A stretch of 64,000 nt of DNA, taken from NCBI RefSeq assembly GCF_018130465.1, contig NZ_JAFCKJ010000005.1:186001-250000 (forward strand), in the 5' to 3' direction. Below, in pieces: positions 42,796-51,309 of this stretch. This DNA is from Bradyrhizobium canariense (GTDB lineage Bacteria > Pseudomonadota > Alphaproteobacteria > Rhizobiales > Xanthobacteraceae). The notes under the pieces were generated by a model. It was not told the DNA's origin and searched no databases. It saw only the letters and a list, made by a program, of their open reading frames with translations. Made by a program: the position numbers and the translations under genes. Positions within the stretch are counted from its first letter, which is position 1; each line of letters starts with the position of its first letter.

Positions 42796-44750
42796 GGCTG
42801 CACCCGTTCGAGGCCAACCGGTTCCTCGCGGACCTCCGTCAAGCTTGCATGTTCTTCATGCTGAGCCGCCACACGTCCGCGCGGCAGCACGAAGCCGAGC
42901 GGAAACTCGGCTCGGGCCTCGGCATCAAAGACCTCTCGACCGGCCTCGGTGACGAGCGACAACATCCTGCCGTCGATCTCGATCGCGAACCGCCGCGTCA
43001 GGAGCGCATCCATGGCGGCCTCGATCGATGCGGCATCGAAACGACCCGCGAGCTGCGCGACGACGTTCGGCCGGGTCGAGGGATTGCGCAGCCAATCGAG
43101 CACCGCGATCTCGACCGGTGTCGGACAATAGAACGGCTGAAGCGCACATGCCCGCGTGTCACTGACGAGATGAGCGGCGCCTACGGCCGTCATCGTCAAT
43201 TGCGGCGCGAAAGGCTGGTCGAACCATCGCGCGCGCCATGCGGCGCTTGCGGCCTTCAGCGACACCAGGTCCTGTTCGCGCGCGGCGTCGGGCGCGTCGC
43301 CCTCGAAGAAATAAGCAAGGTTGGCGAGGTCCTCGTCGGGGAGGTCGTAGATCGCGCCATAGGCCGGCATCGGCGTGACGTTGCGAAACCCGATCTCCGC
43401 GGCGCGTTCGAAATTGGGGCTGAAGCGATCGAGGCGGATGCGACCGCAGCCGACCGGCGGCTGAAGATGCTCGAGCAGCGGGGCCATTTTGGCGACGGCG
43501 TCGTAGGCGTCGCAGGGCTCGCCGGGAAATCCGTACAGGATCGACCAGACCAGCCCGACACCCAGCTCGCGACAATTGCGCAGCAAGCGGAGATTGAGCA
43601 GGGCGCTCACGCCCTTGCTCATGAGATGCAGCACCGGATCGGACAGGCTCTCGATGCCGGGCTGCAACCAGACCGTCCCCGCGAGCGCCAGCTTCTCGAG
43701 CTGCGCCTCGTCCATGTTGGCCTTGATCTCGTAGAAGAAGCGAAAGCCGTGCGCCGGGCGTTCGGCGAGCTTTCCGAGCACGCCGTCGATGTGGCTCATG
43801 CCCAGGATGTTGTCGGTCGCGGCGAAACGTCCGATCCCGAATTGCGCATGCAGCGTCTCGATCTCGTGCAGCACGCGTGGCGGCGACTTGGCCCTGAACG
43901 CCATGCCCTCCCCGTTCAGGCCGCAGAAGGTGCAGTGGTGCTTCTGTCCCCACCAGCAGCCGCGCGAGGACTCGAATGGTATGGAGGGGCGCACGCGCGC
44001 GGCTTCGGACAGATCGGCCAGTTGCGCGAAATAGTCGGCGTAGTCGGGGATCGGCAGCGCATCCATGGCGGTCGGTCCGGCGGCTGCCCCGGCGGAAGGC
44101 TGATCGCGGGACAGGCATCCGGGCACGCCGCGAGGCTGCTCGCCGCGCAGGATCGCCTCGACGGCCGGGCCGAACACGGTATCGGCTTCGCCGTTGAAGA
44201 CATGGTCGATCTGCGTGAAGTTCTTCAGCAGCACTGCGCCCATCGGCCCGTGGCAATTGGCGCCGCCGAAGCAGATCACGACCGAGGGGTCTCGCGCCTT
44301 GACGGCAGCCGCGATCGCCAGCGAGGCGACCGTCTGCTCGAACATCGAGGTGAAGCCGATGATTTTGGGATTGCGTTCGAGCAGCCGGTCGGCCGCGTCC
44401 GCGACAAAGGACGGGATCAGGTCGCGACGGATCTCGTAGAGCTGCGCGAGCCCCTTGCGCTCGATCGCAACGCCGAGCTCGCTGATATGGCGCAGCGCCT
44501 GCGGCCGGCCGGGCCGCCTGCCCAGGCAATCGCCGAACAGCCAATCGCCCGCAAGGAGATGGCTCGGCAGCTTCTCCGCAAGCTGCTCGTTCAGATCGAG
44601 CCCGATGCGGTCGGCGAAGAGCAGGTTCAGGTAGAGCGTCTCGGCCAAAATGCCCTTCTCCCGCAGCAGCGCCTGCAACAGGCCAAGCGCCGCCGACGGC
44701 CGCACCACGGACATCACCGGCGCCGAGCAGAAGAGGACATCGACGCTCAT
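42792..44750 (-). CDS. RiPP-maturation radical SAM protein 1-type enzyme with B12-like domain
   Basis: A 652-residue protein. The N-terminal part (about 1-230) is a cobalamin-binding-type domain with VVICFGGANCHGPMG. The radical SAM motif is RGCWWGQKHHCTFCGLNGEG, a CX7CX2C spacing with WW and FCGLNG that I associate with the RiPP maturation radical SAM protein 1 family. A C-terminal extension of about 180 residues follows. The family is linked to peptide precursors and often to C-methylation. The ATG at 44750 overlaps the stop of the upstream radical SAM gene, and its own stop overlaps the next start. Confidence 0.88.
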   Translation of the reverse strand: MSVDVLFCSAPVMSVVRPSAALGLLQALLREKGILAETLYLNLLFADRIGLDLNEQLAEKLPSHLLAGDWLFGDCLGRRPGRPQALRHISELGVAIERKGLAQLYEIRRDLIPSFVADAADRLLERNPKIIGFTSMFEQTVASLAIAAAVKARDPSVVICFGGANCHGPMGAVLLKNFTQIDHVFNGEADTVFGPAVEAILRGEQPRGVPGCLSRDQPSAGAAAGPTAMDALPIPDYADYFAQLADLSEAARVRPSIPFESSRGCWWGQKHHCTFCGLNGEGMAFRAKSPPRVLHEIETLHAQFGIGRFAATDNILGMSHIDGVLGKLAERPAHGFRFFYEIKANMDEAQLEKLALAGTVWLQPGIESLSDPVLHLMSKGVSALLNLRLLRNCRELGVGLVWSILYGFPGEPCDAYDAVAKMAPLLEHLQPPVGCGRIRLDRFSPNFERAAEIGFRNVTPMPAYGAIYDLPDEDLANLAYFFEGDAPDAAREQDLVSLKAASAAWRARWFDQPFAPQLTMTAVGAAHLVSDTRACALQPFYCPTPVEIAVLDWLRNPSTRPNVVAQLAGRFDAASIEAAMDALLTRRFAIEIDGRMLSLVTEAGREVFDAEARAEFPLGFVLPRGRVAAQHEEHASLTEVREEPVGLERVQP

Positions 44751-45805
44751 GGGATCGCCACGATGTTTGCGGGCGCGGCCTGGCCGTCCAGCAGGATCTC
44801 GCAGGTCTCGATTTGAGGCCGCCGCATTTCGGCGGCGGCGCGCACGCGCGCCAGCAGTTCCGGCGAGCGGAAGATGCGATCGCAGGCGGTGCAAATGCCG
44901 TCGAAATCCTCAACGCGCATTGGCGCGGGATCGTCGGCCGTCACAGTCGCGAGAATGGCAACAGGTCCTTCCAGCCTGATCCATCTGTAGAGCGGATCGT
45001 CGGCGGCCGCCCGCATGGCGGCTTCGATTCCCTCTTCCGCGATGTGGCCGACCTTCAGGGATTCGTAGTGAGGAAGCACGCCGCAGCAGGGCTGGATGCC
45101 GCCCTCGTGATCGACCGTGAGGGTGTGGAGAACGGATTCGCACGGTCCGCGGTAAGCCGACGCGTGACGAACGCGCCCCGCTCGCGTTTCCTCATCCGTA
45201 TCCTCGCCACGACCGGTCGAATTGGCGACAGTTTCGTAGATGTTGATCCCGGGCTCATCCTGAAGCCCAAGGTCGACGCGCAGGCTGGCGGCGGTGATCT
45301 TCGAGCCGGCCTCGATCACCACCGCGATCCTGAGCAGCAGGCCGCACTCCCGCGCGGCCGCGACCGCATTGGCAATGAAGTTCAGCGGCACGAACTCCGC
45401 GTGTGGATCATCGTAAGACAACGTCATTTCTGTAAGGCCGGCGGTGCGCAATTGGCGGACAGCCACCATCGCGCGCGCGGGCGACTTGGCCCAGAACGCA
45501 CTCGTGGTGATGCCGGCGCGCAAGCCCAGCGATGTCGCCAGCGCCACCGCGTCCGCAACGATGTCCGCATGCAGCATCGGATCGCCCCCGACGAAATGGA
45601 CGATCTCCATCGACGGGATCTGCGCGACCTGGCGAATGCAGCTATGCACGTCCGCGGCGGACAGATGGCCGCCTTGGAACATGTCAGATGAAAAGCAGCA
45701 GTGCGAGCATTTGAGCGGGCATTTCAGCGTGACGTTCAAAACGAGATTCTTAGGCGTCACCCTGGCCGCGCGGAAATCGGATAAATATTGTGCGCCGAGC
45801 GCCAT
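44747..45805 (-). CDS. Radical SAM enzyme, first maturase gene of the peptide cluster
   Basis: A 352-residue protein with the cluster motif CPLKCSHC (Cys29, Cys33, Cys36) in an otherwise typical radical SAM barrel (HFVGGDPMLH, SYDDPHAEF). The C-terminal region has PCESVLH, IQPCCGVL and a CTACDRIF motif, a SPASM-like set that may hold an extra cluster. An in-frame ATG at 45820 lies directly against the hairpin at 45824-45851. The ATG at 45805 leaves room for a GGGG ribosome site and is preferred. It is the first of four genes joined by ATGA overlaps. The substrate is probably the upstream 84-residue peptide. Confidence 0.85.
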   Translation of the reverse strand: MALGAQYLSDFRAARVTPKNLVLNVTLKCPLKCSHCCFSSDMFQGGHLSAADVHSCIRQVAQIPSMEIVHFVGGDPMLHADIVADAVALATSLGLRAGITTSAFWAKSPARAMVAVRQLRTAGLTEMTLSYDDPHAEFVPLNFIANAVAAARECGLLLRIAVVIEAGSKITAASLRVDLGLQDEPGINIYETVANSTGRGEDTDEETRAGRVRHASAYRGPCESVLHTLTVDHEGGIQPCCGVLPHYESLKVGHIAEEGIEAAMRAAADDPLYRWIRLEGPVAILATVTADDPAPMRVEDFDGICTACDRIFRSPELLARVRAAAEMRRPQIETCEILLDGQAAPANIVAIP

Positions 45806-45823
45806 GGCCGACGACCCCATATC

Positions 45824-45851
45824 CCGGCTGCCCGGCGAACCGGTCAGCCGG
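45824..45851 (-). promoter_or_regulatory. Hairpin between precursor peptide and first maturase gene
   Basis: The two CCGGCT / AGCCGG arms are perfectly complementary. An inner CCGG/CCGG pair and a 4-base loop complete a stem of ten base pairs with a 2-by-2 internal mismatch. No T-run follows on the minus strand, so it is better read as an mRNA-processing or stability element or an attenuator that could raise precursor level over enzymes. Confidence 0.65.
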
Positions 45852-45889
45852 CCATCATGATCTGCCGTCGAGATACTGCCGAAGCCGGA

Positions 45890-46144
45890 TCAGAGGATGT
45901 CGATATGGATCGAGCCGGCCTGTACGCCGCCGCTCCGCGTGGCCAGCTTGTTTCGCAGCATGGACGCGGTCTGGTCGTCGAGCTCAACGCCGACGCTGCT
46001 CAGATACGAGACCGGGTCCTTGCTGACGTCACTGGCAAGGCCGAGCAGGTCCGCGTGGGTGGTGAGTCCGGAAGGCGACTTCGCTTTGAGATCGTTACCT
46101 GACGCAAGAACTTTTTCGAGATCAATCGTGACGATGCGACCCAT
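45890..46144 (-). CDS. Putative RiPP precursor peptide, 84 residues
   Basis: A small protein starting MGRIVTIDLEKVLAS with a clear ribosome site (AAGGGAG) at 46144. The first 70 residues are charged and helical-looking, fitting a leader. The tail is SGGVQAGSIHIDIL, with Gly72-Gly73 as a possible cleavage point and a 10-11 residue core containing His80, Asp82 and repeated Ile. There is no cysteine, Trp or Phe, and only one Tyr (Tyr47), so lanthipeptide or thioether chemistry is excluded. I do not recognise a Nif11 or NHLP leader. It is placed as the first gene before four maturases. Function is inferred from context. Confidence 0.6.
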   Translation of the reverse strand: MGRIVTIDLEKVLASGNDLKAKSPSGLTTHADLLGLASDVSKDPVSYLSSVGVELDDQTASMLRNKLATRSGGVQAGSIHIDIL

Positions 46145-46160
46145 GGCACTTCTCCCTTAG

Positions 46161-46179
46161 GATGGACTAATGATCCATC
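46161..46179 (-). promoter_or_regulatory. Inverted repeat just upstream of the precursor ribosome site
   Basis: GATGGA and TCCATC arms flank a 7-base loop in an A/T-rich stretch, next to the AAGGGAG ribosome site. It may be a 5'-leader hairpin or operator. The rest of the 270-bp gap up to 46414 shows a TTGACT element at about 46210 but no convincing paired -10 element. Confidence 0.4.
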
Positions 46180-46377
46180 AAACCCAAGGTTGTACAATAC
46201 CCTGAGATAGTCAAATTAATTCGTTGCGACCAAAGGCTGTGGCTTTGTACGGCCGTTCACAACGCCACTACACCGCGCTCCCGGCATTCTTCCCTGCGCA
46301 TTCAAGTCTCTTTGACGGCCACCCCTCGGACTGTTGATTTGAACGTTTCCAGTTTGCCGGACACATTGCGCCGCTGA

Positions 46378-46402
46378 GTCCAATCGGTGGATTGGACCAA
46401 TC
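46378..46402 (+). promoter_or_regulatory. Three half-site operator-like element upstream of the Mo-hydroxylase genes
   Basis: GTCCAATC and GATTGGAC are exact reverse complements separated by GGTG, and a further CCAATC follows immediately. This gives three related ATTGG half-sites in 25 bp, ending about 12 bp before the start codon of the first gene. A regulator could bind here and block translation or transcription start. Confidence 0.5.
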
Positions 46403-46414
46403 AGGGGACTTGCG

Positions 46415-46864
<450 letters not shown>

Positions 46865-46875
46865 GGAGCCGCCAC

Positions 46876-49062
46876 ATGAACAAGCATGTCTCTCCCAGGA
46901 TGAACCGCCGTGCCTTCGTCATCGGCACCGCCGCGGTCGGCGCAGGTCTCGCAATCGGCCTCGATATCCCCTTCGGCGGCCCCGCCGTGGTCCGCGCGGC
47001 CGACGGCTCGCCCGAGATCGGCGCCTGGGTCGTGGTCAGGCCCGACGACACCGTCGTCATCCGCATCGCCCGCTCCGAAATGGGCCAGGGCTCGCTCACC
47101 GGCCTCGCCCAGCTCGTCGCCGAGGAACTCGAATGCGACTGGTCGAAAGTCTCGACCGAATATCCGACACCGGGCCAGAGCGTCGCCCGCAAGCGCGTCT
47201 GGGGCGATTTCTCGACCGGCGGCAGCCGCGGCATCCGCTCTTCGCAAGACTACGTCCGCAAGGGCGGCGCCACCGCAAGGGTGATGCTGATCCAGGCCGC
47301 CGCCGAGGCGTGGAAAGTGCCGGCGTCCGAATGCACGGCCGCCAACAGCGTCATCACTCACACGCCGTCCGGCAAGACCACGACCTACGGCAAGGTCGCC
47401 GAGGCCGCGGCCAAGCTGACGCCGCCGACCGACGTCAAGCTGAAGGACCCCAAGGACTGGAAGCTGATCGGCAAGGGCGTGAAGCGGCTGGACACCGCCG
47501 AGAAGACCACCGGCACCATGATCTACGGCATCGACGTCAAGCTGCCGGGCATGCTGAACGCCGCGATCAAGGACTGCCCGGTGTTCGGCGGCAAGGTGAA
47601 GAGCTTTGACGAAGCCAAGATCACCGGCATGAAGGGCGTCAAGAAGGTCGTCAAGGTCGGCGATACAGCGGTCGCGGTCGTTGCCGACACCTGGTGGCAC
47701 GCCAAGACCGCGCTGGAGGCGCTGCCGATCGTCTGGGACGAGGGCGACAACGCCAAGGTCTCCAGCGAGTCGATCGCGAAATGGCTGACTGAGGGCCTCG
47801 CCAACGAGCAGCCGGCCTATGTCGGCAACAAGAACGGCGACGCCAAGGCGGCGATTGCCAGTGCCGCCAAGAAGATCGAGGCCGTCTACAGCTATCCATA
47901 CCAGAACCACGCCACCATGGAGCCGATGAACGCCACGGCGGTCTATACGGCGGACAAGTGCGAGGTCTGGTGCGGCACGCAGAATGGCGAGGCGGCCTTC
48001 GCCGCCACGCTGGAAGCGTCGGGCCTGCCGGCGGAGAAGTGCGACGTGCACAAGGTGATGCCCGGCGGCGGCTTCGGCCGGCGCGGCCAGACCGACTATG
48101 TCCGCCAGGCCGTCCTGATCGCCAAAGAGATGCCAGGCACGCCGATCAAGCTGTTGTGGTCGCGCGAAGAGGACATGGCGCACGGCAGGTATCACCCGAT
48201 CACCCAGTGCAAGATGACCGGCGCGTTCGATGCCGACAACAACCTGGTCGCGCTGCACTACCGACTGTCCGGGCAATCGATCCTGTTTTCGCTGCGTCCC
48301 GAAGCGCTGCAAAACGGCATGGATCCGGCCGCGTTCCAGGGCGTCGCCCAGTCCGGCGAAGCCGCGTTCGGTTACTCCGTGCCAAACCTCCTGGTCGAGC
48401 ATGCGATGCGCAACCCGCACGTTCCACCGGGCTTCTGGCGCGGCGTCAACGTCAATCACAACGCGATCTACATGGAATGCTTCATGGACGAGCTGGCCCA
48501 GGCTGCAGGCCAGGACCCGCTCGAATTCCGCCGCAAGCTGATGGGCAATCACCCCAAGCATCTGGCGGTGCTCAATGCCGTGGCCGAGAAGATCGGCTGG
48601 AGCACCCCGGCGCCGCAGGGCATCTATCGCGGCATCGCGCAGGTGATGGGCTATGGCAGCTATGTCGCCGGCGCCGCCGAAATCTCGGTGACCGACGGCA
48701 ACAAGATCAAGGTGCATCGCATCGTCGCCTCCACCGATCCCGGCTACGTCGTCAATCCGGCGCAGGTGGAGCGGCAGATCGCCGGCTCCTTCGTCTATGG
48801 CCTCTCCGCGCTGTTCTACGGCGGCTGCACCGTCAAGGACGGCCGCATCGAGCAGTCCAACTTCGACACCTACAATTCGATGCGCATCAACGAGATGCCG
48901 AAGGTGGAGTCGGTGATGGTGCCGAGCGGCGGGTTCTGGGGCGGTGTCGGCGAGCCGACCATCGGTGTCGCGGCGCCGGCGGTGCTCAATGCGTACTTCG
49001 CGGCGACGGGCAAACGCATCCGCTCGGTGCCGCTGCGCGACCAGAACATCACCTTCGCCTGA
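46876..49062 (+). CDS. Tat-exported molybdenum hydroxylase large subunit (xanthine oxidase family)
   Basis: A 728-residue protein resembling the beta subunit of isoquinoline 1-oxidoreductase. A twin-arginine signal MNRRAFVIGTAAVGAGLAIG opens it. The MPT-cytosine dinucleotide-binding cofactor domain shows SEMGQGSLTGLAQ, GGGFGRRG and the active-site Glu in GGVGEPTIGVAAPAV. The family oxidises aldehydes or N-heterocycles using water-derived oxygen. The ATG at 46876 is preceded by GGAG. It has its small subunit upstream and a sulfur-oxidation-like cluster downstream, so its electrons could pass to those cytochromes. No cytochrome subunit of its own is present. Confidence 0.93.
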   Translation: MNKHVSPRMNRRAFVIGTAAVGAGLAIGLDIPFGGPAVVRAADGSPEIGAWVVVRPDDTVVIRIARSEMGQGSLTGLAQLVAEELECDWSKVSTEYPTPGQSVARKRVWGDFSTGGSRGIRSSQDYVRKGGATARVMLIQAAAEAWKVPASECTAANSVITHTPSGKTTTYGKVAEAAAKLTPPTDVKLKDPKDWKLIGKGVKRLDTAEKTTGTMIYGIDVKLPGMLNAAIKDCPVFGGKVKSFDEAKITGMKGVKKVVKVGDTAVAVVADTWWHAKTALEALPIVWDEGDNAKVSSESIAKWLTEGLANEQPAYVGNKNGDAKAAIASAAKKIEAVYSYPYQNHATMEPMNATAVYTADKCEVWCGTQNGEAAFAATLEASGLPAEKCDVHKVMPGGGFGRRGQTDYVRQAVLIAKEMPGTPIKLLWSREEDMAHGRYHPITQCKMTGAFDADNNLVALHYRLSGQSILFSLRPEALQNGMDPAAFQGVAQSGEAAFGYSVPNLLVEHAMRNPHVPPGFWRGVNVNHNAIYMECFMDELAQAAGQDPLEFRRKLMGNHPKHLAVLNAVAEKIGWSTPAPQGIYRGIAQVMGYGSYVAGAAEISVTDGNKIKVHRIVASTDPGYVVNPAQVERQIAGSFVYGLSALFYGGCTVKDGRIEQSNFDTYNSMRINEMPKVESVMVPSGGFWGGVGEPTIGVAAPAVLNAYFAATGKRIRSVPLRDQNITFA

Positions 49063-49116
49063 TACACGCCGCGGCGGCCGTAACGGCCGCCGCGCCACAC
49101 TTTCCGGACAAGACTC

Positions 49117-50388
49117 ATGAATGCGCCGGTGACACGGCGGGATGCCGTCTTCGGTATCACCGCCGCGGCCACATTATTCGCCGTCCCTTCGATCCTGCGC
49201 GCGCAATCGGCGGGCCGCGTCGTTGTGGTCGGTGGCGGCTTTGGCGGTGCGGCCTGTGCGCGCGCGCTCAAGCGCGCGCAGGGAAACTTGCAGGTCATCC
49301 TGATCGAACCCAATGCGGTCTTCACCTCCTGCCCCTTCAGCAACGAGGTGATTGCGGGCCTGCGCGACATCGAAGCGCAGCAGTTTGGCTATGACAAGCT
49401 TGCCGCCGAAGGCGTCACCGTGATCGGCCAGGCCGTGACTGCGATCGAACCACAGCGGCGCAGCGTGATAACGGCCGATGGCGTTGCGCTGCCCTATGAC
49501 CGTCTCGTGCTCTCGCCCGGCATCGACTTCCATTTCGAGGCCCTGCCTGGCTACGACGACGCGGCATCAGAAAAAATGCCGCACGCCTGGAAGGCCGGCG
49601 CGCAGACGCTGCTGCTGCGTCGGCAGTTGGAGGCCATGCCGGACGGCGGCACTGTCGCCATCACGGTCCCCGCCAATCCCTCGCGCTGCCCGCCGGCGCC
49701 TTACGAGCGCGCCAGCCTGATCGCGCATTACCTGAAAACGAAGAAGCCGCGCTCAAAGGTCTTGATCCTCGATGCCAAGGACAATTTCTCCCAGCAGCGA
49801 CTGTTCGAGAAGGCGTGGAAGGAGCTTTACGGCGACATGATCGAACGCATCGGGCTGTCGCAAGGCGGCCGCGTGACCTCGGTCGATCCCGCGACAAGGA
49901 CCATCGTCACCGAATTCGGCAACTACACGCCTGACGTCGCCAACGTCATTCCGCCGCAACGCGCCGGGCGCATTGCCGAGATCGCAGGCGCTGCGGATGC
50001 GACCGGCTGGTGCCCGATCGATCCTGTTACCTTCGAGTCGAAGCTGGTCCAGAACATCCACGTCATCGGCGATGCCTGCCTCGGCGGGGGCATTCCCAAG
50101 TCGGCCTCCGCGGCAAGCGCGCAGGGCAAGGCCTGCGCTGCCGCGATCGTGAACCTCCTTGCCGGCCGCGCGCCAGAAACGCCGCGATTGACAGGCGTCT
50201 GCTACAACACCGTCGCACCCGGCTACGGCTTTTCACTCGCGGGCAATTACCAGCCCAAGGGCGACATCTTCGCCGAGGTCGAGGGCGGCGCGACCAGCCC
50301 GGTCGACGCGCCGCGCGAATTGCGCGCCCGCGAGGCGACTGAAGCCGAGCGCTGGTTTCAAACCGTCACGGCGGACACCTTTGGCTAG
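49117..50388 (+). CDS. Flavocytochrome c sulfide dehydrogenase-type flavoprotein (FccB/SoxF-like)
   Basis: A 423-residue periplasmic flavoprotein. A Tat-like signal (TRRDAVFGITAAATL) precedes the FAD-binding motif VVVVGGGFGGAA. Cys72 in TSCPFSNEVI corresponds by position to the Cys that carries FAD covalently in FccB. The protein ends with the C-terminal flavocytochrome domain after VCYNTVAPGYGFSL. It oxidises sulfide or sulfur compounds and passes electrons to a cytochrome c. The usual FccA cytochrome is absent, so the SoxX just downstream, whose TTG start overlaps this gene, is the closest acceptor. Confidence 0.9.
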   Translation: MNAPVTRRDAVFGITAAATLFAVPSILRAQSAGRVVVVGGGFGGAACARALKRAQGNLQVILIEPNAVFTSCPFSNEVIAGLRDIEAQQFGYDKLAAEGVTVIGQAVTAIEPQRRSVITADGVALPYDRLVLSPGIDFHFEALPGYDDAASEKMPHAWKAGAQTLLLRRQLEAMPDGGTVAITVPANPSRCPPAPYERASLIAHYLKTKKPRSKVLILDAKDNFSQQRLFEKAWKELYGDMIERIGLSQGGRVTSVDPATRTIVTEFGNYTPDVANVIPPQRAGRIAEIAGAADATGWCPIDPVTFESKLVQNIHVIGDACLGGGIPKSASAASAQGKACAAAIVNLLAGRAPETPRLTGVCYNTVAPGYGFSLAGNYQPKGDIFAEVEGGATSPVDAPRELRAREATEAERWFQTVTADTFG

Positions 50389-50833
50389 AGCATCGGTCCA
50401 TATCGCAGCTCTGATCGCCGCCAGTTGCGCCTTCGCCTGCCATGCAGGCGCCGAGGAACTCCTGCCCTACAACATCGCCGGCGACGGCATTGTGGAATCG
50501 CTCACCGGCGCGCCCGGCGATGCCGCGCGCGGGCGCGCGCTTGTGCTCGCGCGCACCACCACCTGCATCCTCTGCCATTCCGGCCCCTTCCCCGAGACCC
50601 GGTTCCAGGGCGACCTCGCGCCTGATCTCACGGGTGCGGGGAACCGCTGGACGGCGAGCCAGTTGCGGCTTCGACTGGTCGATGCAGCGCGCTTCAACCC
50701 TGAGACCATCATGCCATCCTATTATCGCAACGACCACCTCGTACAGGTCGGACGGAATTTCGCCGGCAAACCGATATTGTCCGCCGCCGAGATCGAGGAC
50801 ATCGTGGCTTTTCTTGCAACGCTTCGGGACTAG
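50381..50833 (+). CDS. soxX: Sulfur-oxidation cytochrome SoxX
   Basis: A 150-residue periplasmic cytochrome c with a signal peptide ending near CHAGAEE. The heme motif is CILCH (62-66), with Met111 in ETIMPSYY as the distal ligand and GKPILSAAEIEDIVAFLATL, all typical of SoxX. SoxX pairs with SoxA to start thiosulfate oxidation. A TTG start overlaps the stop of the flavoprotein by 8 bp. Confidence 0.9.
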   Translation: MARASVHIAALIAASCAFACHAGAEELLPYNIAGDGIVESLTGAPGDAARGRALVLARTTTCILCHSGPFPETRFQGDLAPDLTGAGNRWTASQLRLRLVDAARFNPETIMPSYYRNDHLVQVGRNFAGKPILSAAEIEDIVAFLATLRD

Positions 50834-50841
50834 GACTGTTC

Positions 50842-51309
50842 ATGCCAACCACGCGACGACAATTCCTGAACCTTGCCGGAAGCGTGTCGGTCGCCGGGAC
50901 GATCCCGATCGTCACGCTGCGGCCGCTCGAGGCGACACCGGCGATGCTCAGCGCCGCGATCCGCAACGTGGTCGGCGAAGCACCTGTGCGCACCGGCAAG
51001 GTGAAGCTCGACATTCCGCCGCTGGTCGAGAACGGCAACACGGTGCCGATGACCGTGAGCGTCGCGAGCCCGATGACGGCGGACGACCACGTCAAGAGCA
51101 TCCACGTCTTCAACGAGAAGAACCCGCAGCCGAACATCGGCAACTTCTACCTCAGCCCCTCCTCCGGTCGCGCCCAGGTCTCGACCCGGATCCGGCTCGC
51201 CGACACCCAGAAGGTGGTGGCGATCGCGCGTCTTTCCGACGACACGTTCTGGCAGGTCGCGACCGAAATCGTCGTGACACTGGCCGCCTGCACCGAGGAG
51301 ATGAACTGA
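50842..51309 (+). CDS. soxY: Sulfur carrier SoxY with altered C-terminal tail
   Basis: A 155-residue protein with a Tat-type N-terminus (TTRRQFLNLAGSVSVAGT) and a SoxY immunoglobulin-like domain with DDHVKSIHVFNEKNPQPNI. Standard SoxY ends in a swinging arm GGCGG whose Cys carries the sulfur intermediate. Here the end is VTLAACTEEMN: Cys150 is kept but both Gly pairs are lost and the chain extends five residues past it. It is translationally coupled to soxZ (stop and ATG share one base). It may be a SoxY relative with a different carrier role. Confidence 0.88.
   Translation: MPTTRRQFLNLAGSVSVAGTIPIVTLRPLEATPAMLSAAIRNVVGEAPVRTGKVKLDIPPLVENGNTVPMTVSVASPMTADDHVKSIHVFNEKNPQPNIGNFYLSPSSGRAQVSTRIRLADTQKVVAIARLSDDTFWQVATEIVVTLAACTEEMN

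Noticed and set aside
42849-44816. 655-residue frame opposite the B12 radical SAM gene
   Set aside because: It is antisense to a gene with clear Fe-S motifs and has no independent support.
45890-46144. Nif11 or NHLP-type leader on the small peptide
   Set aside because: I could not see the conserved residues of these leader families, so the peptide is left as an unassigned precursor candidate.
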